From Cyclobacteriaceae bacterium (GTDB taxonomy: Bacteria; Bacteroidota; Bacteroidia; Cytophagales; Cyclobacteriaceae): a stretch of DNA of 64,000 bases. A program made the position numbers and the translations under genes. This document shows positions 44,223 through 53,177 of this stretch, one piece after another. Position 1 is the stretch's first letter, and each line of letters begins with the position of its first letter. The notes below the pieces were generated by a model, which was not told the origin of the DNA, ran no database searches, and saw nothing but the letters and a program-made list of their open reading frames with translations. The DNA is taken from the NCBI GenBank assembly GCA_025808415.1, contig CP075525.1, positions 1,659,501 through 1,723,500 on the forward strand, in the 5' to 3' direction.

Positions 44223-46691
44223 ATGACCCCGTCTCAATTTGCACCGGCCGATTTTTGGTTCAGCCAACAAGGCTGGAAGCCATTTTCATTTCAGTATGAG
44301 GCCTGGCAAGCTTATTTAAGAGGTAAAAGCGGGTTAGTAAATGCACCAACCGGTAGTGGTAAAACCTATTCGCTTTTGGTGCCCATACTGCTTGAGTTCC
44401 TGACGAAGCATCCACACCAAACAAAAGGGGAAAATGGATTGCAGGCCGTTTGGATAACACCCATTCGTGCGTTGGCAAAGGAAATTGAACTGTCAGCTAC
44501 CCGTGCCATAGCGGGATTGGGCATGAAATGGAAAGTAGCGGTACGCTCGGGCGATACTTCGGGTAAGGAACGCGAGCGACAGAAATCAAAACCTCCGGAG
44601 TTTCTCATCATCACGCCAGAAAGTCTGCACCTGCTGCTGGCTCAAAAAAACTACGTTGATTTTTTTAAAGATTTAAAAGTAGTAGTAGCTGATGAGTGGC
44701 ACGAGTTGATGGGCTCTAAACGTGGGGTGCAGGTAGAGCTGGCACTTTCCCGTTTACGAACGATATCACCATCATTAAAGGTATGGGGCATTTCAGCAAC
44801 CATCGGCAATATGGAGCAGGCCCTGGAGATATTAATCCCTCACGCTAATTCCCCCCTTGCAATTGGGGGGAGCAAGGGGGGCTATATTCGGGCGGACATC
44901 AAAAAGCGGGTTGAAGTCATTTCTGTTTTGCCCGACTCCGTAGAAACCATGCCCTGGGCCGGGCACCTGGGTATTCAATTACTTAACAAGGTGATAGAAA
45001 TTGTAAAGGGCAGCACCAGCACACTCATCTTCACCAACACACGTTCCTTCGCGGAGATTTGGTATCAGAAAATGCTGGACAAAGCGCCTGAGCTTTCCGG
45101 GCTTATCGCCATGCATCACGGGTCCATCAGTAAGGAAATGCGCAACTGGGTGGAAGATCAGTTGTACGATGGTAAGTTAAAAGCTGTGGTGTGCACTTCC
45201 AGTTTGGATTTGGGGGTTGACTTCCGTCCGGTGGAAAGGGTAATACAAGTGGGCAGTCCGAAAGGTGTTGCTCGTTTCCTGCAGCGTGCTGGAAGAAGCG
45301 GTCACCAGCCGGGTGCAGTGAGCCGGATTTATTTTGTTCCTACACATTCATTGGAGTTGATGGAAGCCGCTGCGTTGCGCGAAGCAATCGACAAAGGAAT
45401 TGTGGAAGAGCGCATTCCCTACATTCGCTCGTTTGATGTGCTGATGCAATATTTGGTTACTCTGGCTGTGTCGGATGGTTTTTATCCCGATGAAATTTTA
45501 AAAGAGATACGATCGACTTTTAGTTATAGCAGTATCAGTGATGAAGAGTGGGAGTGGATGCTCAACTTTATTACCACCGGTGGCGACTCGTTGCAGGCTT
45601 ATGATGAATACCGCAAAGTGATTATTGAAAAGGATGGACGCTACAAAGTAGAAGACCGAAGGATTGCCCAACGCCACCGGCTCTCCATTGGCACCATTGT
45701 GGGCGACACATCACTTCATGTAAAGTATGTTACCGGAAAATACCTTGGCACCATTGAAGAGTATTTTATCTCGCGGTTAAATCCGGGGGATACGTTTTGG
45801 TTTGCCGGCCAGGTGCTTGAACTGGTGCGCATCAAAGACATGGAAGCGCAGGTGCGCAAGAGCAAGCGCAAATCGGGATTGGTTCCTTCGTGGCAGGGTG
45901 GAAGGATGCCGCTGTCCTCGCAACTGAGTGAACTCATTCGTAATAAGCTTAACGAAGTAGTGGAAGGAAACGAACACGATGAAGAGCTAATGTTTTTAAA
46001 ACCTTTGTTTGATTTACAAAAATCACGATCACACCTGCCGGGCAAACGTGATTTTCTTATTGAGTATTTTGAAACTGGTGAAGGGCATCATGTGGTGATG
46101 TATCCGTTTGAAGGTCGGGCCGTGCATGAAGGCATGGCCGCATTAGTGGCGTTTCGCATCGCGAAGATCAAGCCCATCACCTTTTCTATTGCCATGAACG
46201 ATTATGGTTTTGAACTTTTAAGCGACCAGGAAATTCCGATTGAAGAAGCCGTGGAAACCAACGTGCTGGGTACCGAAGAATTGATGAAGGACATTCAGGC
46301 CAGCATCAATTCCACGGAAATGGCGCGCAGAAAATTCCGCGATATTGCCGCCATTGCCGGATTGGTGTTTAAAGGTTATCCGGGTAAACCGATAAAAGAC
46401 CGCCACCTGCAATCTTCCTCCCAACTTTTCTTTGAAGTGTTTCACGAGTATGAAGCTCATAATTTATTATTCCGGCAAGCCTATGAAGAGGTAATGGATT
46501 TTCAGCTGGAAGAAGCACGGTTGCGCAAAGCCCTCGACCGGATCAATCATCAGAAAATAATCATCACCCAACCCGATAAACCCACACCATTTGCTTTCCC
46601 CATCATGGTGGATAGGCTGAGCCGTGATAAGTTAACCAGTGAGCAGTTGAAGGACAGGATCCAAAAGATGTCGGTAGCTTATAAAGAATAG
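44223..46691 (+). CDS. Ligase-associated DNA-damage-response DEXH-box helicase (Lhr-like)
   Basis: 822 residues from the ATG at 44223. Superfamily 2 helicase: motif I APTGSGKT, motif II DEWHE, motif III SATIGN, motif VI QRAGRSGHQPG, followed by a WH domain and the C-terminal Lhr-core region. It belongs to the bacterial operon type with ATP-dependent ligase, exonuclease and PdeM. Here only the helicase and, 14 kb away, pdeM are in view. A palindromic stretch at 44851-44881 adds an unusual PLAIGGSKGG segment between helicase motifs. Confidence 0.9.
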   Translation: MTPSQFAPADFWFSQQGWKPFSFQYEAWQAYLRGKSGLVNAPTGSGKTYSLLVPILLEFLTKHPHQTKGENGLQAVWITPIRALAKEIELSATRAIAGLGMKWKVAVRSGDTSGKERERQKSKPPEFLIITPESLHLLLAQKNYVDFFKDLKVVVADEWHELMGSKRGVQVELALSRLRTISPSLKVWGISATIGNMEQALEILIPHANSPLAIGGSKGGYIRADIKKRVEVISVLPDSVETMPWAGHLGIQLLNKVIEIVKGSTSTLIFTNTRSFAEIWYQKMLDKAPELSGLIAMHHGSISKEMRNWVEDQLYDGKLKAVVCTSSLDLGVDFRPVERVIQVGSPKGVARFLQRAGRSGHQPGAVSRIYFVPTHSLELMEAAALREAIDKGIVEERIPYIRSFDVLMQYLVTLAVSDGFYPDEILKEIRSTFSYSSISDEEWEWMLNFITTGGDSLQAYDEYRKVIIEKDGRYKVEDRRIAQRHRLSIGTIVGDTSLHVKYVTGKYLGTIEEYFISRLNPGDTFWFAGQVLELVRIKDMEAQVRKSKRKSGLVPSWQGGRMPLSSQLSELIRNKLNEVVEGNEHDEELMFLKPLFDLQKSRSHLPGKRDFLIEYFETGEGHHVVMYPFEGRAVHEGMAALVAFRIAKIKPITFSIAMNDYGFELLSDQEIPIEEAVETNVLGTEELMKDIQASINSTEMARRKFRDIAAIAGLVFKGYPGKPIKDRHLQSSSQLFFEVFHEYEAHNLLFRQAYEEVMDFQLEEARLRKALDRINHQKIIITQPDKPTPFAFPIMVDRLSRDKLTSEQLKDRIQKMSVAYKE
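44851..44881. repeat. C/G-run palindrome inserted in frame in the helicase gene
   Basis: CCCCCCTTGC (44851-44860) is perfectly complementary to GCAAGGGGGG (44872-44881), with a GGGGGG run in the loop. It is in frame and encodes PLAIGGSKGG. It looks like a small mobile palindromic repeat of the type scattered in Bacteroidota genomes. Confidence 0.6.
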
Positions 46692-46736
46692 ATTATTGAG
46701 TACATTCGGTATGAAGAGCAGTTAAACGTTAAAGAA

Positions 46737-47165
46737 ATGGCCACCAACAAAACCACCGAAACAACTATAAATGTCATTGACTTTATTCATGAATTTACCA
46801 ACACCGAGCAAAAGAAAAAGGATAGCCTGGAGTTGTTAAAATTGATGCAAAACATCTCCGGCCATAGACCAAAAATGTGGGGGCCAAGTATTATTGGATT
46901 TGGAAAGTATCATTACAAATATGAGAGTGGACATGAGGGTGAAGCTCCGCTGATCGGATTCTCACCCAGAAAGGCGGCTATTTCACTGTATGTATTCACC
47001 GGGCTAAAGGAACACGAACATCTATTAACAGACTTGGGCAAATACAAAATGGGAAAGGCCTGTATTTACATTAATAAGCTTTCAGATATTGATGAGCAGA
47101 AGTTAACAAAGCTGATGAAGGAGACCATCCGGGATATACAAAAGAAGTATAAGGCACTAACCTGA
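46737..47165 (+). CDS. DUF1801 domain protein
   Basis: 142 residues. DUF1801 (YdhG-like) fold: SGHRPKMWGPSIIGFGKYHYKY in the middle and the C-terminal helix. Small cytoplasmic protein of unknown function, with a beta/alpha structure known from crystallised relatives. It follows the helicase by 45 bases on the same strand, and may be co-transcribed with the small membrane protein after it. Confidence 0.82.
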   Translation: MATNKTTETTINVIDFIHEFTNTEQKKKDSLELLKLMQNISGHRPKMWGPSIIGFGKYHYKYESGHEGEAPLIGFSPRKAAISLYVFTGLKEHEHLLTDLGKYKMGKACIYINKLSDIDEQKLTKLMKETIRDIQKKYKALT

Positions 47166-47179
47166 ATGCCCAGCAAATT

Positions 47180-47551
47180 ATGAAAGGCAAAATACTCAAT
47201 GGCCTGCTCATACTCACCTCCCTTTTCGGTTACCTGGAATGGGGTAAAGACAACTCGGTTTTTTTATTTCAGGCTGAGGTCGAAGTGATTTCAAAGTTAT
47301 TTTCAGATCCGGTTTCTGCAGCCCATCCATTTACTATACTTCCCTTAGTGGGGCAAGCACTACTACTCATTACGTTATTTCAAAAGCGTCCGGGTAAAGT
47401 ATTGACCTATACCGGTATGGCTGGCATTGGCGTGTTATTGATTTTTATGTTTGTGATCGGGATAATCGGATTTAACTATCGGATATTATTCTCAACCATC
47501 CCGTTTTTGATCGTTTCCTTTTTAACCGTGCACCATCTCAGAAGAAGTTGA
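47180..47551 (+). CDS. Small membrane protein, unknown function
   Basis: 123 residues with three or four hydrophobic segments (about 5-22, 52-68, 75-97 and 101-118). I do not recognise the family. It starts 14 bases after the DUF1801 gene and so likely shares its transcript. The 168 bases after its stop contain no gene that I can support. Confidence 0.6.
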   Translation: MKGKILNGLLILTSLFGYLEWGKDNSVFLFQAEVEVISKLFSDPVSAAHPFTILPLVGQALLLITLFQKRPGKVLTYTGMAGIGVLLIFMFVIGIIGFNYRILFSTIPFLIVSFLTVHHLRRS

Positions 47552-47719
47552 CCCGAAAGGATGGATAATTTTATTTTACTTTTTGGTTAAGCTACCGCTT
47601 CTCAATCGATTGAATTGATCTTCCAGAGAGGCCTTTCTGGCAATTCCAATTTTGCTAGTGATTCTATTCACCACTCCTTACAATAATTAATTACCTTACA
47701 TCATATTAGAAAGTAGTGT

Positions 47720-48493
47720 ATGAAAGGACTTTTAATCGACATGGATGGTGTGATCTATGGTGGAGATAAATTGTTGCCGGGTGCCGATACGTTTATCAAC
47801 AATCTGGTCAAACAAGATATACCTTTTGCCTTTATGACCAACAACAGTCAGCGTACCAGCCTGGAAGTGGTTCGCAAACTGAAACGCCTCGGTATTGTAG
47901 TATCTGAAAAGCACATCTATACCAGCGCTATGGCCACGGCCTCATTTATTGCAAGTCAGGCGCCAAAAGGAACTGTGTATGTATTGGGTGAGGGTGGATT
48001 GTTATCCAGTTTGCATGATCAGGGTTTGGTGATGGTAGATACCGAACCTGACTTTGTGGTGCTGGGTGAGGGAAGAAATTTCACCCTCGAGATGGTGCAA
48101 CGTGCGGTGGATATGATACTGGAAGGCGCAAAACTGATTGCCACCAACCGCGACCCCTCACCTAAACAAAAGGGCTGGAACAATTTGGGCATAGCGGCTA
48201 CGGCCGCCATGATAGAAGAAGCCACAGGGAAAAAAGCCTTTGTTACCGGCAAGCCCAGCCCGGTAATGATGCGGTCTGCGCGCAAGTTTATTGGATTGGA
48301 GACTGCGAATACTACCGTGATCGGTGATACTATGGAAACCGATATCCGCGGAGGCGTACAGATGGGTTACAAAACCATTCTTGTATTATCAGGTATTTCA
48401 AAGAAGGAAGACCTTAACAACTATGCCTTTAAGCCCGACCTGGTGATTAATAACATTGGCGAGTTAACACTGCCACTGAGTTGGTGGAATTAG
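47720..48493 (+). CDS. HAD-family hydrolase, NagD type
   Basis: 257 residues. HAD-IIA phosphatase: motif I LLIDMDGVIYGG, motif II FMTNNS, Lys and motif III in TVIGDTMETDI. NagD-type enzymes remove phosphate from nucleotides or sugar phosphates; the substrate cannot be specified. It stands alone between a small membrane protein and a DUF1080 lipoprotein. Confidence 0.88.
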   Translation: MKGLLIDMDGVIYGGDKLLPGADTFINNLVKQDIPFAFMTNNSQRTSLEVVRKLKRLGIVVSEKHIYTSAMATASFIASQAPKGTVYVLGEGGLLSSLHDQGLVMVDTEPDFVVLGEGRNFTLEMVQRAVDMILEGAKLIATNRDPSPKQKGWNNLGIAATAAMIEEATGKKAFVTGKPSPVMMRSARKFIGLETANTTVIGDTMETDIRGGVQMGYKTILVLSGISKKEDLNNYAFKPDLVINNIGELTLPLSWWN

Positions 48494-48569
48494 AGATCTC
48501 CTTCCATTTGCCAACAGATTTATTATTTTTATAATCTGTTAATTCCAATAGTCATATACGTTCAACAAC

Positions 48570-49271
48570 ATGAGTAATAACTTATTTACTAAGTCATTTG
48601 CTACTGCGGTAGTGATGCTTTTAGTTTTCGCTTGTCAGCCGACCAAAGAAGGCAACAACAAGACCATTCAGCTTTTCAACGGCACAGATCTTACCGGCTG
48701 GCACGTTGATGTTCCGGCTATGGACACCAGTGATATCCAATCTCCGTTTGTTGTACGTGAGGGCATGTTGGTAAGCTTAGGCGAACCCCGTGGGCATTTG
48801 ATCACTGATAGTGTGTTTGAAAATTACAGGTTGGAAGTTGAATACCGTTTTTCAGGAGAGCCTGGTAATTGCGGTGTGCTGGTGCATGTTTCAAAACCAC
48901 GCGCATTGTACAGCATGTTTCCGCAGTCTGTAGAAGTGCAGATGATGCACGAGAACGCTGGTGATTTTTGGGTTATTGTGGAGGATATCACCGTGCCGGA
49001 TATGGAAGCCAGGCGCGGCCCAAAGGAGACTTGGGGCATTATAGAAGGAAAGGCAAGGCGCATAGTTAACCTAACCGATGGATCGGAGCGCCCGCTAGGC
49101 GAGTGGAACACCATGATCATTGAGTGCACGGGAAATGAAATAAAAGTGTGGGTGAATGGGGATTTGGTAAACCACGGTACAAATTGCACCGCCAGTAAAG
49201 GACAGATTGCCTTGCAGGCCGAAGGATCCGAGGTGGAGTTCAGAAAGCTTGAGTTGACTTCGTTGGATTAA
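48570..49271 (+). CDS. DUF1080 (3-keto-disaccharide hydrolase-like) lipoprotein
   Basis: 233 residues. Lipoprotein signal MLLVFAC (lipidated Cys at 22) and a concanavalin-like DUF1080 domain beginning IQLFNGTDLTGWHVD. The domain ends with GDLVNHGTNCTASKGQIALQAEGSEVEFRKLEL. DUF1080 proteins act in glycan catabolism in Bacteroidota and Planctomycetes; some hydrolyse 3-keto-glycosides. No other glycan-use genes are near, so the substrate is open. Confidence 0.85.
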   Translation: MSNNLFTKSFATAVVMLLVFACQPTKEGNNKTIQLFNGTDLTGWHVDVPAMDTSDIQSPFVVREGMLVSLGEPRGHLITDSVFENYRLEVEYRFSGEPGNCGVLVHVSKPRALYSMFPQSVEVQMMHENAGDFWVIVEDITVPDMEARRGPKETWGIIEGKARRIVNLTDGSERPLGEWNTMIIECTGNEIKVWVNGDLVNHGTNCTASKGQIALQAEGSEVEFRKLELTSLD

Positions 49272-49312
49272 TCTTTTTTGATCTACTTTCGCCCCTTTAA
49301 ATCTCCAACCCC

Positions 49313-49855
49313 ATGAAACTTACTGCCCGCAACACGCACCGCGATATTGCATACTTCTACCTGGGCCTGATCATTGCCTTTTCTTTTTCTGGAATATTTC
49401 TAAACCATCGCCAGGCTTGGCACCCCAGAAGGTACAAAGCAGAAATCAAGGAAATTACCATAGCTCCAGTTCACAAGGATTCTGTTAACGATTCCTTCAT
49501 TGCTTCGTTCACGCAGCAACAAAACATTGCAGATAACCTGCGCAGGTTTACCCTCAATGGAAATAACTTACGCATCTCTTATGTTAATCGCGATGTGGAT
49601 GTGGACATTACTACAGGGGCAGGGTCTATTGTTCATTATAGGATTACCCCCGTGCTGGGGCAGATGACTATTCTGCATGTGGATACCAGCAAGTGGTGGA
49701 TATACTATTCCGATGTTTTTGGTGTGGCCATGCTCGTGATTGCCGGCACCGGGATGTTTATTGTGAAGGGTGAAAACAGTTTCAGGCGTAGGGGCTGGAA
49801 GTTAGCATTGGTGGGAATAATTTTTCCGTTGATTTTTTTATTTCTGCTGAGCTGA
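49313..49855 (+). CDS. PepSY-associated transmembrane protein
   Basis: 180 residues. An N-terminal helix (about 13-29), then a periplasmic PepSY-like domain of about 90 residues, and two C-terminal helices. It matches the short PepSY_TM family of Bacteroidota, sometimes found beside iron uptake and cytochrome genes. The function is unknown; a heme or iron reductase link has been proposed for relatives. It converges on the methyltransferase gene. Confidence 0.7.
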   Translation: MKLTARNTHRDIAYFYLGLIIAFSFSGIFLNHRQAWHPRRYKAEIKEITIAPVHKDSVNDSFIASFTQQQNIADNLRRFTLNGNNLRISYVNRDVDVDITTGAGSIVHYRITPVLGQMTILHVDTSKWWIYYSDVFGVAMLVIAGTGMFIVKGENSFRRRGWKLALVGIIFPLIFLFLLS

Positions 49856-49878
49856 AAGAAAGTACCGGACGCACTCAC

Positions 49879-50508
49879 TCAAATACTTCTGAGGATAACA
49901 ACCCTTCGGCTGTCATTGTAAAGCTGAACAAAACCAAACTGTTGACATACATAATCAAAGGTTGTGGAATGGAAAACACAAACATGGGTTATATCCCTAA
50001 GGTAGTGCCAGGTTGAGAGGTTCAGGGTTTCGTTCCATAGGGCTGTCATCACCACCAGCACGCCACCTGGTTCAAGCAGCTTTTTGATGTGTACTATTTC
50101 TTTGGCCGGGTTGTGGAAATGTTCAAAGCATTCGGTACTAAAAATAAAATCAAATTTTCCACTGGGCAGTTCCCGAAAAAATAACGGGTCATAGTTTTTG
50201 CAGTAAAGCGAATGGTTTTGCTCCAATAATTTTGATAATACAGGTTCAGGGCCGCACCCATAATCAAGTCCGTGTTGTTGGCCTTTTAGGTAAGGCAAAG
50301 CAGGTGTAATGGCCTGGTAAAGAAAGGTAACATAGCCATGGTTTTCAATCGTGTTGTTGTGGAAGCGGTAACGTTCTCGTTCTTCCGTTTCGGTGGGATA
50401 TTGTTTTGTAAAAACCATGTGGCAATGGGTACAACGAAAATAAGTCCGCTTGTCAGCTTCTGCTACAGGCACGTGGTTTTGGGCTTGGTTACATAACGGG
50501 CAATGCAT
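49879..50508 (-). CDS. Class I SAM-dependent methyltransferase with N-terminal zinc-ribbon
   Basis: 209 residues. Two CxxC pairs (CPLCNQ and CTHCHM) suggest a zinc ribbon at 1-35, followed by a Rossmann methyltransferase core with motif I LDYGCGPEP and FDFIFSTECFEHF. The substrate is unknown. The ribbon recalls ubiquinone/glycosyl-type methyltransferases of lipopolysaccharide or antibiotic clusters. It is divergent from the TonB receptor gene. Confidence 0.8.
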   Translation of the reverse strand: MHCPLCNQAQNHVPVAEADKRTYFRCTHCHMVFTKQYPTETEERERYRFHNNTIENHGYVTFLYQAITPALPYLKGQQHGLDYGCGPEPVLSKLLEQNHSLYCKNYDPLFFRELPSGKFDFIFSTECFEHFHNPAKEIVHIKKLLEPGGVLVVMTALWNETLNLSTWHYLRDITHVCVFHSTTFDYVCQQFGFVQLYNDSRRVVILRSI

Positions 50509-50605
50509 AGTACCAACAAATGTATAGGGTTAGTATCAATACGGCCACAGGCTTTGCAAACTACCACATTACATTATATTCGCGCTGATTTAATCGTTAC
50601 CCCAT

Positions 50606-52426
50606 ATGCGTTATTGGCTTTGTATACTCATTGTTTTCCCATCCCTTTCCCATGGCTTTCAGGTACAAGATAGTGTACGTGTGTTGGATGAAGTACCTAT
50701 CCGGGCAAACCGTATTCAAACCGGTTTCAATGAAACATCGGCCAACGTTTTTATTGTAACCGCAAACGATATCCGCCAGACGCCTTCCCTTAGTGTAAGC
50801 GATGTGTTGCATTATGTGGCCGGGGTTGACATCCGGCAACGGGGGGCGCACGGTGTGCAGGCTGATGCCGGCATCCGGGGCAGTACGTTCGACCAGGTTT
50901 TGATTCTAGTAAACGGCATAAAAATCAGCGATCCGCAAACCGGCCACCATTCCCTTAACCTGCCGGTGGATATTGACAACGTAGAGCGAATTGAAATTTT
51001 AAAAGGGCCTGCCGCCCGAGTGTTCGGCCAAAATGCATTTGCCGGTGCCATTAACATTGTTACTAAAAACCCTGAAGAAAACTTTATCAAGATTCAAGCG
51101 ACTGCAGGCGATTTCGGACTGGGCGGCTTTCGGTTGGGAGCTTCATTAAAAAGCAACGGTGTATCACATTACTTTTCAACAAGCCGCGATTTTTCCGATG
51201 GGTATAAATACAATACCGACTATGTGATCGCCAATTACTTTTACCAGGGCTCTTGGAGCAATACCCTGGGCAGTTGGAATGTTTTGGCAGGCCTTAGCGA
51301 CCGGAGCTTTGGCGCCAACGGTTTTTATGCCAGCCCGGCTTTTCAGGATCAGTTTGAGTCGGTACAAACCAGCCTGATGGCCGTTTCATTGCAAACCCAA
51401 CCACGCGAAAATGTTTCGCTTAACCACCGCCTATATTGGCGGAGGAATGAGGATGAGTACATTTTTGTGCGCAGCAATCCTTCATTATATCGCAACCTTC
51501 ATGTAAACAGTACAGTTGGTTATGAAGCAAATGCAGTAATTAAAAGCAAAGCGGGTAGTACAGGATTAGGCATTGATGCCAACCACCTGAGCCTGAGCAG
51601 TAATAACCTGGGTGACCGTGAACGTTCAGTATTGACCGTGTTTGCCGAGCATCGCTTTGAGGCTGGCCGTTTCGACATAACACCCGGGGTGCAGTACAAC
51701 TATTATTCTGATTTTGGTTCCAATATTTTTCCCGGTGTCGATGCAGGCTTTCTGCTTAACCGGCACGTAAAAGCATATGGTAATTTTGGATATACTTACC
51801 GGGTGCCAACCTATACTGATCTATATTATTCCGATCCGGTGAATATGGGCAATCCGGATTTAAAACCCGAGTATGCATTTAGCTATGAGGCCGGCTTAAA
51901 ATTTATTGAACTTCACTGGCTTAGTGGGCAGGTATCATACTTTGAGCGACAAGGCAAACGCATAATCGATTGGACAAAGGAAGCTGAAACTGATCCGTGG
52001 CGCCCCGATAACCTGATTGGTGTAAACATGAATGGCTGGGATATAAACTTTACAATTCGCCCTGCGCGCCAATTGCGTTTAATTAATAAACTGGATTTAG
52101 CATACACAAAAATAAATGCCGATAAAGTTGATGATGGTTCTTTCTCTCGCTATGCGCTCGAAAACCTAAGGCACCAGGTTATTGCCTCTTTCGTGCTGAA
52201 CTATGGCCCCCAAATAAAACACACGGTTCAGTACCGATTCTGCGACCGCGTTACCATGGACGATTATTCGCTGGTGGATTCGCGCTTGTCATGGGAGAGG
52301 AAGCAGTGGGGAGCCTTTGTTGATGTGACCAATATTTTTGATGTTACCTATCGTGAAACCAACCTGGTTACCATGCCGGGCCGATGGTTCAAGACCGGTA
52401 TATCCTATCAACTTGGCCGCCAATAG
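50606..52426 (+). CDS. TonB-dependent outer-membrane receptor
   Basis: 606 residues with a short signal peptide (MRYWLCILIVFPSLSHGFQ). A plug domain (about 45-150, with RIEILKGPAARVFGQNAFAGAINIVTK) is followed by a 22-strand beta-barrel ending in an aromatic residue near the C-terminus. Size and plug resemble BtuB-like receptors for cobalamin or siderophores. There is no carboxypeptidase-like N-terminal repeat or SusD partner, which argues against a glycan receptor. A cobalamin riboswitch was looked for upstream and not seen. Substrate open. Confidence 0.88.
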   Translation: MRYWLCILIVFPSLSHGFQVQDSVRVLDEVPIRANRIQTGFNETSANVFIVTANDIRQTPSLSVSDVLHYVAGVDIRQRGAHGVQADAGIRGSTFDQVLILVNGIKISDPQTGHHSLNLPVDIDNVERIEILKGPAARVFGQNAFAGAINIVTKNPEENFIKIQATAGDFGLGGFRLGASLKSNGVSHYFSTSRDFSDGYKYNTDYVIANYFYQGSWSNTLGSWNVLAGLSDRSFGANGFYASPAFQDQFESVQTSLMAVSLQTQPRENVSLNHRLYWRRNEDEYIFVRSNPSLYRNLHVNSTVGYEANAVIKSKAGSTGLGIDANHLSLSSNNLGDRERSVLTVFAEHRFEAGRFDITPGVQYNYYSDFGSNIFPGVDAGFLLNRHVKAYGNFGYTYRVPTYTDLYYSDPVNMGNPDLKPEYAFSYEAGLKFIELHWLSGQVSYFERQGKRIIDWTKEAETDPWRPDNLIGVNMNGWDINFTIRPARQLRLINKLDLAYTKINADKVDDGSFSRYALENLRHQVIASFVLNYGPQIKHTVQYRFCDRVTMDDYSLVDSRLSWERKQWGAFVDVTNIFDVTYRETNLVTMPGRWFKTGISYQLGRQ

Positions 52427-52487
52427 TTGAGTTAACGCGGTTTTATCTATTTTCAATTTCGTAACTTGAGCAGTAAAAAAACTGCCT

Positions 52488-53177
52488 TTGAAAATTTTAC
52501 TTGTTGAGGACGAACAATATGTAGCCTCTTTTATCCGAAAAGGATTAGAAGAAAATGGCTACCAGGTTGCACAGGCATTTGATGGTGCTACCGGTTTAAC
52601 CATGGCGCTAAGCGATACTTATGATGTTATTATCCTGGATATTGTAATGCCCGGCATGAATGGCCTTGAAGTTTGCAAGAAACTGCGCAATGAACACGGC
52701 AACCAAACTCCCGTATTGATGCTAACCGCATTGGGCACTACCGATGATATTGTGGATGGACTGACCATTGGTGCCGATGATTACCTGACCAAGCCTTTCA
52801 AGTTTAAGGAGTTAATGGCCCGTGTGCAGGCCCTGGTCCGTAGGAAAACCGTGGTGAATAAAATCCTTTCGGTTAGCGACTTGAAACTTGATTCAGATGC
52901 CAAAGAAGTTTTTCGCGCGGGCAAACTAATTGACCTTACAGCACGTGAATTCCGGTTGTTGGAATACCTGTTGCTTAACAAAAACAGGGTTGTTTCCCGT
53001 ACGGATATCCTCGAGAATGTGTGGGATATTAACCACGATCTGGGTACAAACGTGGTGGACGTTTATATTAACTACCTAAGAAAAAAAATCGACCATGAAT
53101 TTTCACCACCCCTCATCAAAACCATTGTAGGCATGGGCTATACGATTAAAGACGCAGACCGTGAAAATCAGGCATAG
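52488..53177 (+). CDS. OmpR-family response regulator
   Basis: 229 residues, starting at TTG. Receiver domain with D51 (VIILDIVMPG) and K in YLTKPF; C-terminal winged helix of OmpR/PhoB type (ending VDVYINYLRKKIDHEF...VGMGYTI). The kinase gene overlaps its end by 17 bases. Five 11-bp phased repeats lie before the next transport gene and would suit a regulator of this type. Heavy-metal (CusR-like) or other signals are possible. Confidence 0.93.
   Translation: MKILLVEDEQYVASFIRKGLEENGYQVAQAFDGATGLTMALSDTYDVIILDIVMPGMNGLEVCKKLRNEHGNQTPVLMLTALGTTDDIVDGLTIGADDYLTKPFKFKELMARVQALVRRKTVVNKILSVSDLKLDSDAKEVFRAGKLIDLTAREFRLLEYLLLNKNRVVSRTDILENVWDINHDLGTNVVDVYINYLRKKIDHEFSPPLIKTIVGMGYTIKDADRENQA

Noticed and set aside
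44851..44881. A CRISPR-type or terminator element
   Set aside because: Single copy, inside an intact coding frame; better explained as an inserted palindromic repeat.
47552..47719. A small gene or RNA in the 168-base gap
   Set aside because: I see no start with a plausible frame, no stable hairpin and no known RNA motif.
50509..50605. A cobalamin riboswitch before the BtuB-like TonB receptor
   Set aside because: The 97-base gap is too short and lacks the B12-box; the receptor's substrate stays open.
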